Shown here: positions 1 through 11,400 of the stretch, piece by piece
Numbering within the stretch: position 1 is the first letter of the stretch
How the letters are laid out: every line of letters starts with the position of its first letter
NCBI GenBank assembly: GCA_904063045.1
Contig: CAJFCJ010000072.1
Coordinates: 13,517-69,499 of the forward strand
Origin: Dimorphilus gyrociliatus
Lineage: Eukaryota; Annelida; Polychaeta; Dinophilidae
Direction of reading: 5' to 3'
Length of the DNA stretch: 55,983 nucleotides
The notes under the pieces: generated by a model
The model's database searches: none
What the model was told of the DNA's origin: nothing
What the model saw: the letters and a program-made list of their open reading frames with translations, nothing else
Made by a program: the position numbers and the translations under genes

Positions 1-280
1 GAATTGAATTGTGCCCCATCATAAACCAAATTTTTAGTCAGGTGCCACACATTCTCTGCATTATCTTTTGTTGGAAGATGATGTAATTTCTCCCCATTTT
101 TTCTGAGATTTCTTCAATGACAGGGAGAATATCTTCTACAGCAAAGCAAGAGTAATTTTGAACATTTAATTTTTTGCTCACCCTCCAAACCTCAAACATC
201 CCATCTGATGTTATTAGTCCCCAAACCATTACTCCACCTGTCGCCATATTTTTTGTTAGTCTAAGACGGAAAGAAAAGCT
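1..280 (-). mobile_element. Tc1/mariner-superfamily transposase fragment
   Basis: The minus strand reads a transposase piece with the motif VMVWGLITSDG, which matches the VMVWGxIxxxG block before the second catalytic Asp of Tc1/mariner (DDE_3) transposases. It continues through LLP-like residues (DILPVIEEIS) to a place where the family has a Gln-Asp-Asn type motif. Here it reads IIFQQKIMQ, so the catalytic Asp appears lost, and a stop follows in CGT*LKIWF. The fragment runs off the left edge. It lies directly downstream of the LRR exon of the neighbouring receptor gene and may sit in an intron or have truncated that gene. Relic; superfamily call fairly sure. Confidence 0.6.
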
Positions 281-2245
281 GTAAAAGAGAATATACCAAC
301 AGCCTTTAGAATAGCTATCTTAATTAAGAATTCGTCAAGTAGTTTTGTATTTTTTAATGATAAATTACGTAATGTTTGAAAATGATTCGTAAATCCTCTT
401 TCAATATCATTTATCAATGAATTGTCAATGTGAAGAATTTTTAAATTTGTATTATATTTAAATAAATCTTTATGTAGAAATTTCAAATTTGAATGGGAAA
501 GGTCAAGGTGAAATAGATACTTTAACGATTTGAATGTATCGGAAGGGATTATTTGTAAGTTGTTTTTATTCAATAATAGAATTTCAAGGTGAAAATTAAA
601 GTTGAATGTTGAATTGTTCAATTTGAAAATGTTATTTAACGTTAAATTTAGATATTTCAAACTTTTGAATGGGAAATAAGTGGAAAATGAAGATAAATTT
701 CTATTTTCAATTTGAATGTAAATTAAAGGTAAAGATGGATGATTCATTAGCAAATTCAAAATGAGATTTGCTTCAACATTTTGAATGAAGATACTCTTTA
801 GATTTTTAAACTGATCTGAAGTTGCATTTGTTGTAGAATAACCATAAATGTTGCACTGGTAATAGCCAACAGGGCATAATAAATTGCAATATGACAACTC
901 GTTAGAAGGTAAATGGGTATTTATTCCATTTTCCAACATTTTTCTACTGCTGATTGTTTTTCCCTTAATTGTTTCCTATATTCAGCTATATTTAAAGAAA
1001 ACAACATAACCAAGAGGGACAAAATGTCTAGGAATGAAAAATGGCTGTCTAATCCAAGATATTATACCTTTACAATTAGCTGCAGGAAATTCATCATCTC
1101 CTTCTTGACAATCTTTTTGCAGATTGCAACAGTTAATTCTTGTTAGTAGTTGACCATTTTTGCAGAAGAACTGAAATCCATCTTGAATCACTAATTGTTC
1201 TATTAAATTTTCATAGATAAGATAGATAAGATAAGATGATAATCTATTTAAAAGTTGTAAACAACTAAACTGTTTGAACATTGTTCTTCGTCTGAATTGT
1301 CTATACAATCTTTCACAGTGTTACATTTGCTTGTTAGTGTATGTTACAAATAGTTTGTCTTCCGAACCGGATGTCTTTTGTTGCCATTCCATTGAATAAA
1401 GATTACAAATTCTATTGAATAGTTCAATATTACTGTATTGACTTTTCCTATTGATCATGACAGGTAAAATCCTGAAATTTTTGGTCACGTGATACAAAGT
1501 TGATGGGAAAACTGATGACGGTCTGTTAACGTAGTTATTTGAAGATGAATTGGTCTTCCAGACAAGTTGTCCAACTTTGAATTTTGCCAAAATGCATAAA
1601 TTTTTTGGGCATAGGCCAACTGTCTGATTTCCTCTGTCTATTCTAAGCTTTCTAGCCTCTCTATCATTGTTATCAATATACTCGATATTTGAACATTCGT
1701 GTTTAAAATTGTAGTAAAGACAGTAAGGAGTCGCAATATTCTCCTTTTCCCGATGTATTAATGTATGATTGAAGCCCAATTCCCAATAGAAAAAGGCTAT
1801 GAAAAAAAGACACTTGTTGTTTTAATACAAGTTGTAATTAAAGAACTATTGGCACAGACATTGAGATTCATCCTTATAGCATCTTATGCAAAGAGGTGTA
1901 TAGTCTCTAGTCGAAGAAATGCAATTATATTTGCAATTCTTTCTAAAACCATCGCATTGAATTTCCAATAAAACGCTTATTCTTTCGACTGAGAAACAAA
2001 CAAACAAAACTAGGTTAGATTAGTTTAAACCTTCAATTTGATGACAAAAAGAACGAACCGGAAATGGGACAGGAAAACGCTTCAGCTTTATAAACACTAA
2101 AGGTCATTTCATAACAAATTGTCATTATGTCGTGTTCTTTAATTGTTTGCAGGGAAAAGAAAATGCTATAAGTTGAAAATTCATCAACTGTCTGGACTTG
2201 TCCTTCGCAATAGTCATTTGTACAGATTTTATAGTTTTCATTCAA
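256..2245 (-). CDS. LDLa/LRR receptor ectodomain (GRL101/relaxin-receptor-like), partial
   Basis: Several minus-strand exons fit one extracellular receptor. 2245-2033 and 1980-1780 are Cys-rich and join in phase across an acceptor preceded by a TTTG-rich tract. 1779-1321 encodes an extracellular stretch of no recognised fold. About 1320-1270 carries the tail of an LDLa module (CNTVKDCIDNSDEEQC), in a different frame from the exon before it. 1250-1070 carries a second LDLa module (FFCKNG...CCNLQKDCQEGDDE) ending at a GTATAA donor. 939-256 gives a Cys cap (YCNLLCPVGYYQC) and about five LRRs. Possible donor GTATAT near 283. LDLa plus LRR is the ectodomain plan of mollusc GRL101 and vertebrate relaxin receptors. 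The 7TM part, if present, lies beyond the left edge. The frame break at 1320 and the adjacent mariner piece may mean a pseudogene. Confidence 0.5.
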
Positions 2246-2922
2246 TATAAGCTTCTAGTATTCCCAATCAGGCTAATTGTTTGGTAAGTAAGTTACTAAT
2301 TAAAAATAAAACACCAGTGATAAATATTGCATCATAGATACCATACAACCAAAGAAACAATCAATTAGTCTAATTGGAAGGAGAAGAAAAAGAAAATGAT
2401 GATAAAGTATCCACATCATTTTCCCAAACTATTGCCTTCTTGTTTTCTGTTCAAGAAGAAATGAGTGAGAAGCGAATGTCAGTGATTTACAACTGAACTT
2501 ATCATTAACCTTTATGATATATCCATTTATGTTGACGACTAAAACAAATCGTTTAATTGTAAAGTGTTTGTTAAGCATCTAAAATATCACATATAACGTG
2601 TTATGACAATCTACTCTTGTGAATATGCACCCAATAGGCCTATAATTTAAAATAAAATATAATTTTATTGTAGGGCGTCAACTGTAATTAGACAAAGTAA
2701 CATCAATTTTTCTTCAAAAATAAATCACTCAGAGTGCAAACTCTTATCTCCATATTCCCCTCCATTGTCCATATTAAGGCAAAAGCGCATCGCTAGAACA
2801 GATGTCACTATAGTAGTTATATTTTCTTTGTTCTTCAAAAGTCAAAGTTTGCTTTGAGAATATACTGTTCAAGCAGACAAAATTTATAATAGGATTATCC
2901 TGTTTGAACACTGAAATATTCA
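2246..2922. other. AT-rich intergenic sequence
   Basis: No coding signal recognised. It contains the palindrome ATAGGCCTAT near 2634-2643. Its last nine bases (2914-2922, AAATATTCA) are the left target duplication of the MULE that follows. Confidence 0.4.
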
Positions 2923-5403
2923 AGTTGGGGTGCGAACATACCCAGGTACATTTACACCCTATTTTTGGACTTGTTTTTTTATTGAATTTTTGAATAAATG
3001 ATTTGGCTCTTAATCTATAAGTATGTATCTAAAAAGATTAAATATTATATTAATGAACAATAAAGATTGACAAATGATATTTATGCTGGAGAGTAGATAT
3101 GGGATGTTTGCATTAATAAATCAATTGATGTCAATTTGTTCAACCTGAAATCATCCCACAAATCAAAATTTTCTTTTGGATGTCAATGTACATTTTCTTT
3201 TATTGTTTGTAAGTACTTTCCTCTGACAGTAATTTCTCATAATTGCAATCAATTAAGACTCTTCTTTTAGCTCATCAACCAGCATGTAAAAATACCCCTT
3301 AGCAGGTAGCTTACTGTTCATTCTTTGATATACTTCATAAACATTATTGGTCCTTATAGACAAACCAAAAACTGACCAATTATTTGGTTTCCATAATTTA
3401 TTTTTGATCCAGTTTGTTTGGAAGTATTGCAGCTGGTCCAAAAATATATTTTTTTCAAAAAGTTCTGCATTTATACTGTTAAATGTTGGTTCAATAATAT
3501 GTGCTGGCAATTACATGGCCAAGAGCCTATTGAATCATATAAGTTATTCAATACCTAAAGTTCTATATATTTGAATGTAACTGACTTATATTTTCCTATA
3601 CACTGCTTGTGTGAAATGAAATACACAACCTTGAAATTCAGTGAGGGGATATACTTTTGATAATGCTTTCCATAGTCCTTTTTCAAAATCCATTGTAATT
3701 CTATTTGGGTGAAAATCATTGATAAGATTCTTCATATGATACAAAGAAGCAACTTTACTTATCATCACTTTTGAACAGATAATATGAAATATTGACAAGT
3801 TGATAAAATGGTTCTTTTACAATCTTGAAACTACCATCATAGTACCAACAGTTGGATTTTGATAATAAATTCAGCTGATGGTTTGTTGCAAAGATTAAAA
3901 TTCTTTCTCCATTTTCACAAATATCTTTCAGCAAAAATTCATCAGCCAAAAATGTTTCATCTAAATTGAAATTATACACTTTAGGTTCCACTGGCCTAAA
4001 CTTTTGTCTATTTGAGGTTGCCATTCTCTTTAAGTAGTTGATATCAGGAAGACAAGTAGTATTGGTTTCATAAAATAGAAGAACTTTTTCAGCAATGCTT
4101 CTTCCAGATGTTTGATTATCACTTCTGCAAACAATTTTCAAATCTGTTTTCACTTTAAAATCCACTTCTAAATTCTTTTTTCTGTTGTGATTATGTTCCA
4201 AATTGCCTTTGAGAAATAAATTTCCATTTTGTCTTATTCTGGCCACACATCTTTTCTTCTTACTTCTCACACTGCACACCCAAATAGTACTTGATAGTGT
4301 TTTATGTTTAACAAGAAAAGAATATGCATCATTCAGTAAAATGTCATGTCCCTTTCTACTTCCTCCTTTTACAATCTCAAAATCATTTTTTGTGGATGAT
4401 TCACAATATTCTTCAGCATTCTCCTCAACTTCCTCCAAAGAGTCTAGGTCCATTGATTGGCATTCTGAAAGAACATGATTTTCATCCTCCAATATTGATT
4501 CTTTAATTGCAGCAGTCCCATTTCTTTCATCAATTAAGCTTTCTTCAGAATTTACTTTGAATTTCCAGATTGGTTAACTTCTTCAGCATGACAGTACATT
4601 TTCTTTTGTTACAAGGTTTGCAAATTGGTATGTTAGCTGTTTCTATATGAATGTGTTAAAAAATATAATTACATGAAAGCTGATTAAAGAGTTACATACC
4701 TGTGCATTTCCTATGAATAAGGTTCTTACAAAGGCTGCATTTCAAATATTTTTACCTTTCATAAATTGTTGAATGACAATAATGACATTTGACAGCCATT
4801 TTATAATATCCAATCAAATGTAGATAGTTATCTAACAAAATTTCCAGTTATCAATAAATCTCCTTTCCAAATATTCAAAATGGCTGAAATTTTATTTATG
4901 CAATATATTGACCTTATTCACAATTGAAGATAATACATTATATCAAAATATCATGTATCAACAATCTCAATGATAGGATATAGATACTTACTTCTGTTAA
5001 ATCTTCCAAGAAGCACTTTGTTCAAATTTATTCAGGAAATATAACTTTACCTTTGCAAGCATAAATATTCCAAGTGAAAGTTTATTTAATAAAACTACCA
5101 CTATTAAAATGGCTGCTATTTCACTTTCAACAACATTTTCTTTTAAAGTAGTAATTAATATTGTTGGGATATGTATTCTATTTAATATCTGCATTCTATC
5201 TAATCAATATATTAACAAATATATCATGAAGGAAAAGAAGGAAAACAGGATGTCAATGTACATGTTTATTCAAAAATTCAAAAATAAAATAAATAGAAAA
5301 ATAGCATCCAAACAATCCTCAGTAGGTTCACACCCTGGTACTTTCCTACCTGACCCCATAAAATAAATAAAAAATAGGGCGTGAACATACCCAGGTAACC
5401 CCA
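2923..5403 (-). mobile_element. Complete decayed FLYWCH/MULE DNA transposon with 9-bp TSD
   Basis: The element is bounded by a perfect 9-bp duplication AAATATTCA (2914-2922 and 5404-5412), the usual length for Mutator-like elements. Its inverted tips are AGTTGGGGTGCGAAC on the left and, on the other strand at the right end, TGGGGTTACCTGGGT. The palindromic core is TACCCAGGTA. The transposase is on the minus strand: N-terminal Cys finger exon from 4799, FLYWCH/MULE ORF 4492-3755, then 3798-3586 and 3510-3253. Stops, frame changes and small deletions show that it no longer codes for an active enzyme. It lies between two extracellular-protein gene fragments. Confidence 0.85.
3253..4799 (-). pseudogene. 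MULE transposase pseudogene (C4HC3 finger + FLYWCH + MULE core)
   Basis: Exon 1 (from 4799) reads MAVKCHYC...CSLCKNLIHRKC with one in-frame stop. The last Cys pair (CKPC) comes after an intron of about 70-100 bp. The acidic linker leads to a FLYWCH-like finger: WVCSVRSKKKRC followed by HNH. MULE core pieces: first Asp in YYDGSFKIV, second Asp in ITMDFEKGLW, the CVFHFTQAVYRKI block, then WSVF and IRTNN with the Glu region changed to VYEVYQR. The catalytic triad layout is that of MULE (DDE) transposases. The element lacks part of the segment between the two Asp blocks and the segment before the C-terminal piece, so the gene is broken. Confidence 0.75.
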
Positions 5404-5479
5404 AAATATTCATTATTAATTGGGAAATTTACACTCACAAAACAAAAACAAAAGGCATGTTTAGTTAATTAACAATTAG

Positions 5480-6165
5480 TCATATATTTGTTGTTTCATA
5501 GTAGCAAATTTTCATATTTTCTTCAGTTTTACCAAAACCTTTTATGTAAACGGCCTGACAATAATCTTGGCCACAAATACAAGAATAACTACAATGATCG
5601 TCATCATTTCCACCAATCAGCTCACAGCTGATATACTCTCCTTGAAAGTTTGCTTCTAATTCAATATTGGCGGGAATATAGGCTAAAACTCCAGAAGTTA
5701 CTAAACCATTTTGAACATTAATACACTTTTGCAGATTTTCACCTTTGATGATGATATGGAAATTTTTGAATGGAGAATCAACAGAAGGCCAAGGAATTCT
5801 TAAATAGAATATTTGACCAATAGCAATATTCACACACGTTCCAGCGCTTTCCTCATCAATGATATTCTTTATTTTGTCCCTATTTGAACTTTTTTCATCA
5901 TTAAAAATTGGTGCATTTGTGCAGGAATGCCTCAAGAGAGTTTGAGGATTATCTTCAGAGTTGTATTTGCAAGTGGAGGCTGTAGAAGTAAATGTGGAAC
6001 ATACTCTTTCTCTATTATTAGGTATATACATAATCATGTCACAATTTATTTCATTATCACACAGATCTTTACATTCCCTAATACTATTTACAACATGTTC
6101 GTCATCTGCTCCATACTTCCTTTTAAAACAAGTTAGGGATTTCTGTGCGAGCCTATGATAAGTAG
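5480..6165 (-). CDS. PAN/apple-like domain protein, 3' exon
   Basis: The open frame starts after a plausible acceptor (ATCATAG near 6160) and runs to the stop at 5480. The first part, TCFKRKYGADDEHV then ECKDLCDNEINC and a later Cys before TSTASTC, has the Cys spacing of a PAN/apple domain, which is extracellular and often mediates protein or sugar binding. The rest is Cys-rich (CSYSCICGQDYCQ, MKICYYET) and not recognised. No signal peptide or membrane segment is visible in this exon, so the start lies to the right and was not found. It may be a secreted protein or part of a receptor ectodomain related to the neighbours. Confidence 0.45.
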
Positions 6166-6435
6166 ATTGCTGATTAGATTAACTATAGCAGTAGGCTTCA
6201 ATACGATTTTTGACAAAATGCATGCAGTTGTGCTAAAATTGTAGTTAAAACAGCTTTATTCTATTTGATCACTTTTATCAGAAAATTGATGAAGGCAGTT
6301 ACCTAACAATAGCCTCATCTGCAAATTTATCATTCCCAATAAAAACTGTAAATACATCTGCAATCTGTTTAACTTGTAAATATTTTCTTTTGTAATAGAG
6401 ATCTACTGTTTCTCATTTTTCATTTATTTCACACA

Positions 6436-6690
6436 GTCTTTTCAGTGGGACAAGAACATTCTTCATCAATGAGGGTGACAATGTTTAAAGATACTAAGCA
6501 AATATTTACATATGATGTTGGTAAAATCTATGGATATGGGCATACAACTTGTAATGCATTTCATCAGATAGAGTTTAACTCTGTTACAATTCAAAATCTA
6601 TCACCTTCTTTAGAATTCGATTTAATTGAATTTGATTGTTTTTATATGAGAAATAATAAGAGTAACAATTTAACAGAATTTGAAAACACT
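6436..6690 (+). CDS. Possible plus-strand exon, unrecognised
   Basis: An open frame lies between a good acceptor (TTTCACACAG) and a good donor (ACTTGTAAGT). It encodes about 80 residues including YDVGKIYGYGHTTC, IQNLSPSLEFDLIEFDC and an N-glycosylation-like NNLT, so it could be an extracellular module. The next exons on either side were not found. The ORF continuing into the intron to 6744 is probably read-through. Confidence 0.3.
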
Positions 6691-6744
6691 TGTAAGTTTT
6701 CATTTTCTTTTCTTATTGACTTTTTAATAATCATTTTCTCATGA

Positions 6745-8080
6745 AAATTCACATTTGTTAAAGAAATTCAAAATTATTCACATTTCTACACATCCAAATA
6801 AAATAGATTTTTTTTTTCTTTTAATCCATCTTCTGGCTAGCTTTATATTCAAAACACTAAATTTTTTTAACACTTCATAGCCAATATACTTTGGCATATT
6901 ATTCAACTTTTTCAACTGTTTCAAGTTGCCCCAGACAGAAAATGTTATACACTTAAAAATGATAATATGATAGCATAAAATCCAGAAATACTCCTCATAT
7001 TTCAGCTTACAAGTGATCCACACAGGGCTTGAATGGAGATTTGTATGAAGCTACTGGAGTATACATTATGAAGAGACTTTAGCCTGTCCCATCAGCATCT
7101 TCAAGTAGAAGTGTGAATTTTTGTTTTGGATCTGCAAAATCTTTATTTACAGAATAATACAGATTTTTTTTCTATTTCTTTTAAATTTCAAACAGTTGTT
7201 TTTGCAAAGAAAGGGACGAGTTTTCCCTGACCCTCACAAATTGTATGTGTCCTTCATAGTAATATTTAATCTGTGTTGAGTAGAAGGTATCTTTCATTCA
7301 TTACTTTGAAGAGGGTATATGCAGGATTAACCAAATCCTTCTCTTCATCATAATAATTATCAAAATAGTTTCATTTTAGTTCACTTTGAACAGACACAGC
7401 AAAAATAAATGGTCTATTAAACTTTAATATTACCTGAAATGTGGAAGAAGATGAACAGATGAACAATAGATGAATATATAATATGATTTTATTGAACTAA
7501 AATACTGAAAACAATCTGTCACTTTTCCATAATAATCCTAAGGATGAAAGTTGAGTGCTATTTGTCTTTCAGTTCAATAATATAATAATAGGAGAGCATG
7601 AATTGATTTCTAACATACTAACCTACTATCACTGATTTCAAGTTAAGTGGATTGAAAGGTAAGGTAGATATTTTGCAGTACAACTTTTATTTAATCCCTT
7701 AAACATATCCTGCTTACCCTCTCTCTCATCATCATCTTTCCAAGAGATAAGTAACCCGGGACCAATTGACAGAGATTGTCCACAAATGAATTGTTTTACC
7801 CTAACTGCTCAATGTACAAATGAGCTACTCTCTTTGTCTGCAAATGTATTAATTCCTTTGGCAAAGTATTCAGATATCTAGTTTATGTCTGATTAGCTCA
7901 ATAACTCTTTTTTTTTTTTATTTTCAATGTTGCTGGCTGTTCTTGTGCATCCTTGCCTTTCACTAACAAGTCATTAATACAATGGCTATTGTAATTTGGT
8001 ACTAGGACAAGGAAGACAAGAAAACCAATCAACAGAAGCTAAAGAAACTGAATTTTCCTGAAATATTGGACCTATAAATA
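6745..8080. other. Intergenic, no supported gene
   Basis: The stretch is AT-rich with isolated short ORFs on both strands (for example 7023-6778 minus) that show no recognisable domain. A plus-strand stretch near 7738-7880 is open for about 45 codons and contains NPGP, but without the residues of a 2A peptide. Confidence 0.3.
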
Positions 8081-8095
8081 ATTTTATTGAAATTC

Positions 8096-8498
8096 TTAGC
8101 ATAAAAACGTCTTTCGTTTTTGGAGAATTTTTCTTAATATAACACCAAAATCATAAATATCTTGTTGTTCACTTTTTGATGTTTTTACACAAAGATCTTT
8201 AGCAGAAAGGAAGTATATATCATTGATTTTCTAAACCAAAGAAAACCAATAAGGTTTTATTAATACAACTACAATGTTCTTACCTCATAAACTATTGAAT
8301 TTATATTAAAAGAATATTTCAATGATAATTCTTTTTCATGAAGATACTTTATAGCCGAAATAATTTTTAAACTACATTTCAAATATTTGAAATTCTCATA
8401 GAACTCTTTACAAAAAATTGCTTCACTATTATTCTTCAGTTTCTCTTCATAATTAATATACAGAAAGTGTTTTTCACCACTTTTTACAAGATCTAATA
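8096..8498 (-). CDS. Kinase-like tail exons of the 7TM receptor
   Basis: Two exons (8498-8284 and 8230-8096) join exactly over an intron GTAAGA...TTTAG. The joined frame has the pattern of a protein-kinase C-lobe: IISAIKYLHEKEL (helix E, as in ALxYLHxxxL), then SFNINSIVYE where active kinases have HRDLKxxN, then KINDIYFLSAKDL at the DFG position, then EQQDIYDFGVILRKIL, a good match to the helix F motif (D-Y-SFG-x-x-L-x-E). The catalytic Asp and the DFG Asp are not recognisable, and no Gly-rich loop or VAIK Lys is seen, so I infer a pseudokinase. It follows the last transmembrane helix on the cytoplasmic side. Confidence 0.6.
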
Positions 8499-11400
8499 CT
8501 TTTAAATTTTAAATTTTAAAAATTCAAAGAATTTGACCAAAAAAAGAATAAAGAAAATTGGATTATATTTACAATTGTTACACCACATTTCACCAATGGT
8601 TCTCTTCCATTTAAGCTTATCATTTAGAATTTTATCTTTCTTCCTTTGATTTAACAAGATTATTTCATCAATTGAAAAAATTACCAAGTTTAATAGCACT
8701 TTTAAATATATAAATGTAGGAATTATTGCATCAACATCAGGTTTTTTCTCAAATACTTTAAAAATCATAAGAGGGCCTATTGAAAGATAAAAAAAAAACA
8801 GAAGAGTGTATTACGTAATGTGAAAGAAAACAAAACACCATAGTCAAAACCTAATATAGCTAAAGGAATTGATGTTAAGACATTAACAAGAATGATTGTA
8901 CAGACTTTTGAATATAGTTTAAACAATTTGATATTCATTTTTGTGTCACTACTAGTTTCTCTTGATGAATATTTTACATAGAAAGCAATTTTAATGTACA
9001 AAAATGTAATTAGTATAGTTATTGTTGGATTAAAAATGCAATAATGAAAATAATCAGTGTGAATAATGTGAATGGTCTTTAAAGCATGAATTAATTGAAT
9101 AAAATTCTCAATTCTAAAGAGACTATTTTGAATTGAGAGATATTTCAAATTGTTTAAAGAATTTATTGATATTGAATTTGAAATTGATTTTACACTGCAA
9201 TTGTTAATTTTTAATATTTTTAAATATTTTATATTTTTAAAAATCATAAATGAAAATTGGTTAAAAAAAATATCCGACATTTTGACAATTGGTATTGAAA
9301 TTACCAATTGTATAATTCGGTAATTGGCAATTTAATTCATCACTTCCCTGTATACAATTGATTTCTCCATTGCAAAGATTTTCAAGTTTAATATAAATTG
9401 TTTCATTCCAACATTTAAAATAACCTTTTGGTATAAAATTATCTGAAGAATGTATTAGGAACAAAATTTTTCATGGTTCTTATTGAGTACAGTTCATTTC
9501 CTACCACACTCAGTTTCATCATCTCCTAGGTAACATTGATGAATACCATCACAAATTTGTTCAATTGATATGCAAAAATCTTTTGAATGGCATAAATATT
9601 CACCAAAATTACATTTTGTTCTTACACATTTCCTATCTGGTTCATATAGATTTGTTATTGAAATCCCCATTGAGCTTACTCTATAGAAGCATTCAGTTAA
9701 ATTGTTTGTATCATATCTATATATTTCATATTCTACATCACAATCTATTTTTCCATCATTCATCAAGAAATTTGGAACACACTGCTCATTACATTTAAAT
9801 TGGGTGTTTTTGTTGCAATCTGAATGAAAAATATTTGATAGAGAATGATTAAATTGAAAATAGTTTATTGACTGATAATTTTTCAGTTATACCTTCTTTG
9901 AAATTGTTTGAAATTGAATTGACATTGTTACAAATTTCATCACTTGCATCCAAACAATTTCTCTCATTATTGCAAACATATTCTTCAGGAATACATTCAT
10001 TATTATGGCATGTCCTAAAATTAGAATAATGATTGTTTGCTCATTTATTAAACTGGGTGTATATGATAGAAATCTATAGTGACCCAATTAGATTATTTAT
10101 ATTCTTACCTTTGTCCAATTCTGCATTTAACATATTCTGAAAAAGAAAAGGAAAAAAACTAAATGAAATTTATCTGTTTTTTTTTTGGCCTAATCCAGTC
10201 TGCCCCAGATTTTAGTGCTACCCCTAAATCTTTACTAGAAAAAGTTCTATTAATAGTACCACCACATTCTAATTCGTCAGATTTGTCATGACAATCAAAT
10301 TTGAAATTACAAACTTTTACTAATGAAATATTTTGCTTTGATGTTAAACATTGAAAAAAATTGATTGAATTATTTCCTTCTTTTTGCTGTTCATCTTCAT
10401 TTGAAAAACAATCATTGTTTCCATCAGATACATAAATTATGTTTATGTATATTTCATATTTTGAACAATAGAATGCATTTGGATGTATAATTGTATGTTT
10501 TGTTGATGTAAACTGGTTAATATATGTAAGTTCCTTTTTAAATGCTACATTTGTATTCAATATTTAGAGGAATTTAAATAGAATATTCCATATTTTGTTT
10601 TTACTTAAAGTCTTTTGGCAAGTTATAAATTTTTGCCACTTCCCTATACAGCTTTTCTTTGAATATAAAACATCTAAATATTGTGTGAAGTATATTTCTT
10701 TTATCTATTGGCAAATTGCCAATAAATATCAATAAAATATTTTTGATATAGAGATATTTACTGAAAGTTGAATTTTAAACAAAATACTTTCACAATTTAA
10801 CCTAAAGATTTCAGAATTTTTTGAAAATTTTCCATTTATATTTTCAATACTCATTCTATGCTAAAAAAAAGACAAAAGAGTGAATCACTAATTGGAAAGT
10901 GGTGAAACTCTTTCCCAATTAGTACTTTATTATAAAATGGAGGAATACTAATTGTTCTGCCACCTGTTGTCACAAAAATAATTTGATTTCTCGTATACTC
11001 TTTTCTGTCCAAGACTGAAACAAATAAAAGAAAAGGTTATTATTCAATACTGAAATAAGAAAAATGGTTTTACTTTGAAAACCAAATGGATTGTTAGGTG
11101 AATATTTGTCAATGTTTGGCGCTTTGACAGATGATAAGAATAGACTGACAAATAATGAATTTAATGTTGAATAATCAGAGTATGTTAAATTCCTTTTTTT
11201 ACAAAACTCTTTCATCTCTGATATTAATGCTACTCTATTATATTCAAAAGTATAATAGCAGACATCATAGATGAGTAGAGCAGACTTTGTTGGGCAATCT
11301 GTTAGTAAAAAAAACAACAGAATATTTTTGATTAACTAAACAATAGAATTAAAAATATTTCAGTTCTTACTTTCAATAATATTCTCATAGGAACATTCTA

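Noticed and set aside
7738-7880. NPGP in an open plus-strand stretch, a possible 2A peptide of a non-LTR retrotransposon
   Set aside because: The residues before it are FQEIS, without the D-x-E-x of 2A peptides, and no RT or endonuclease follows.
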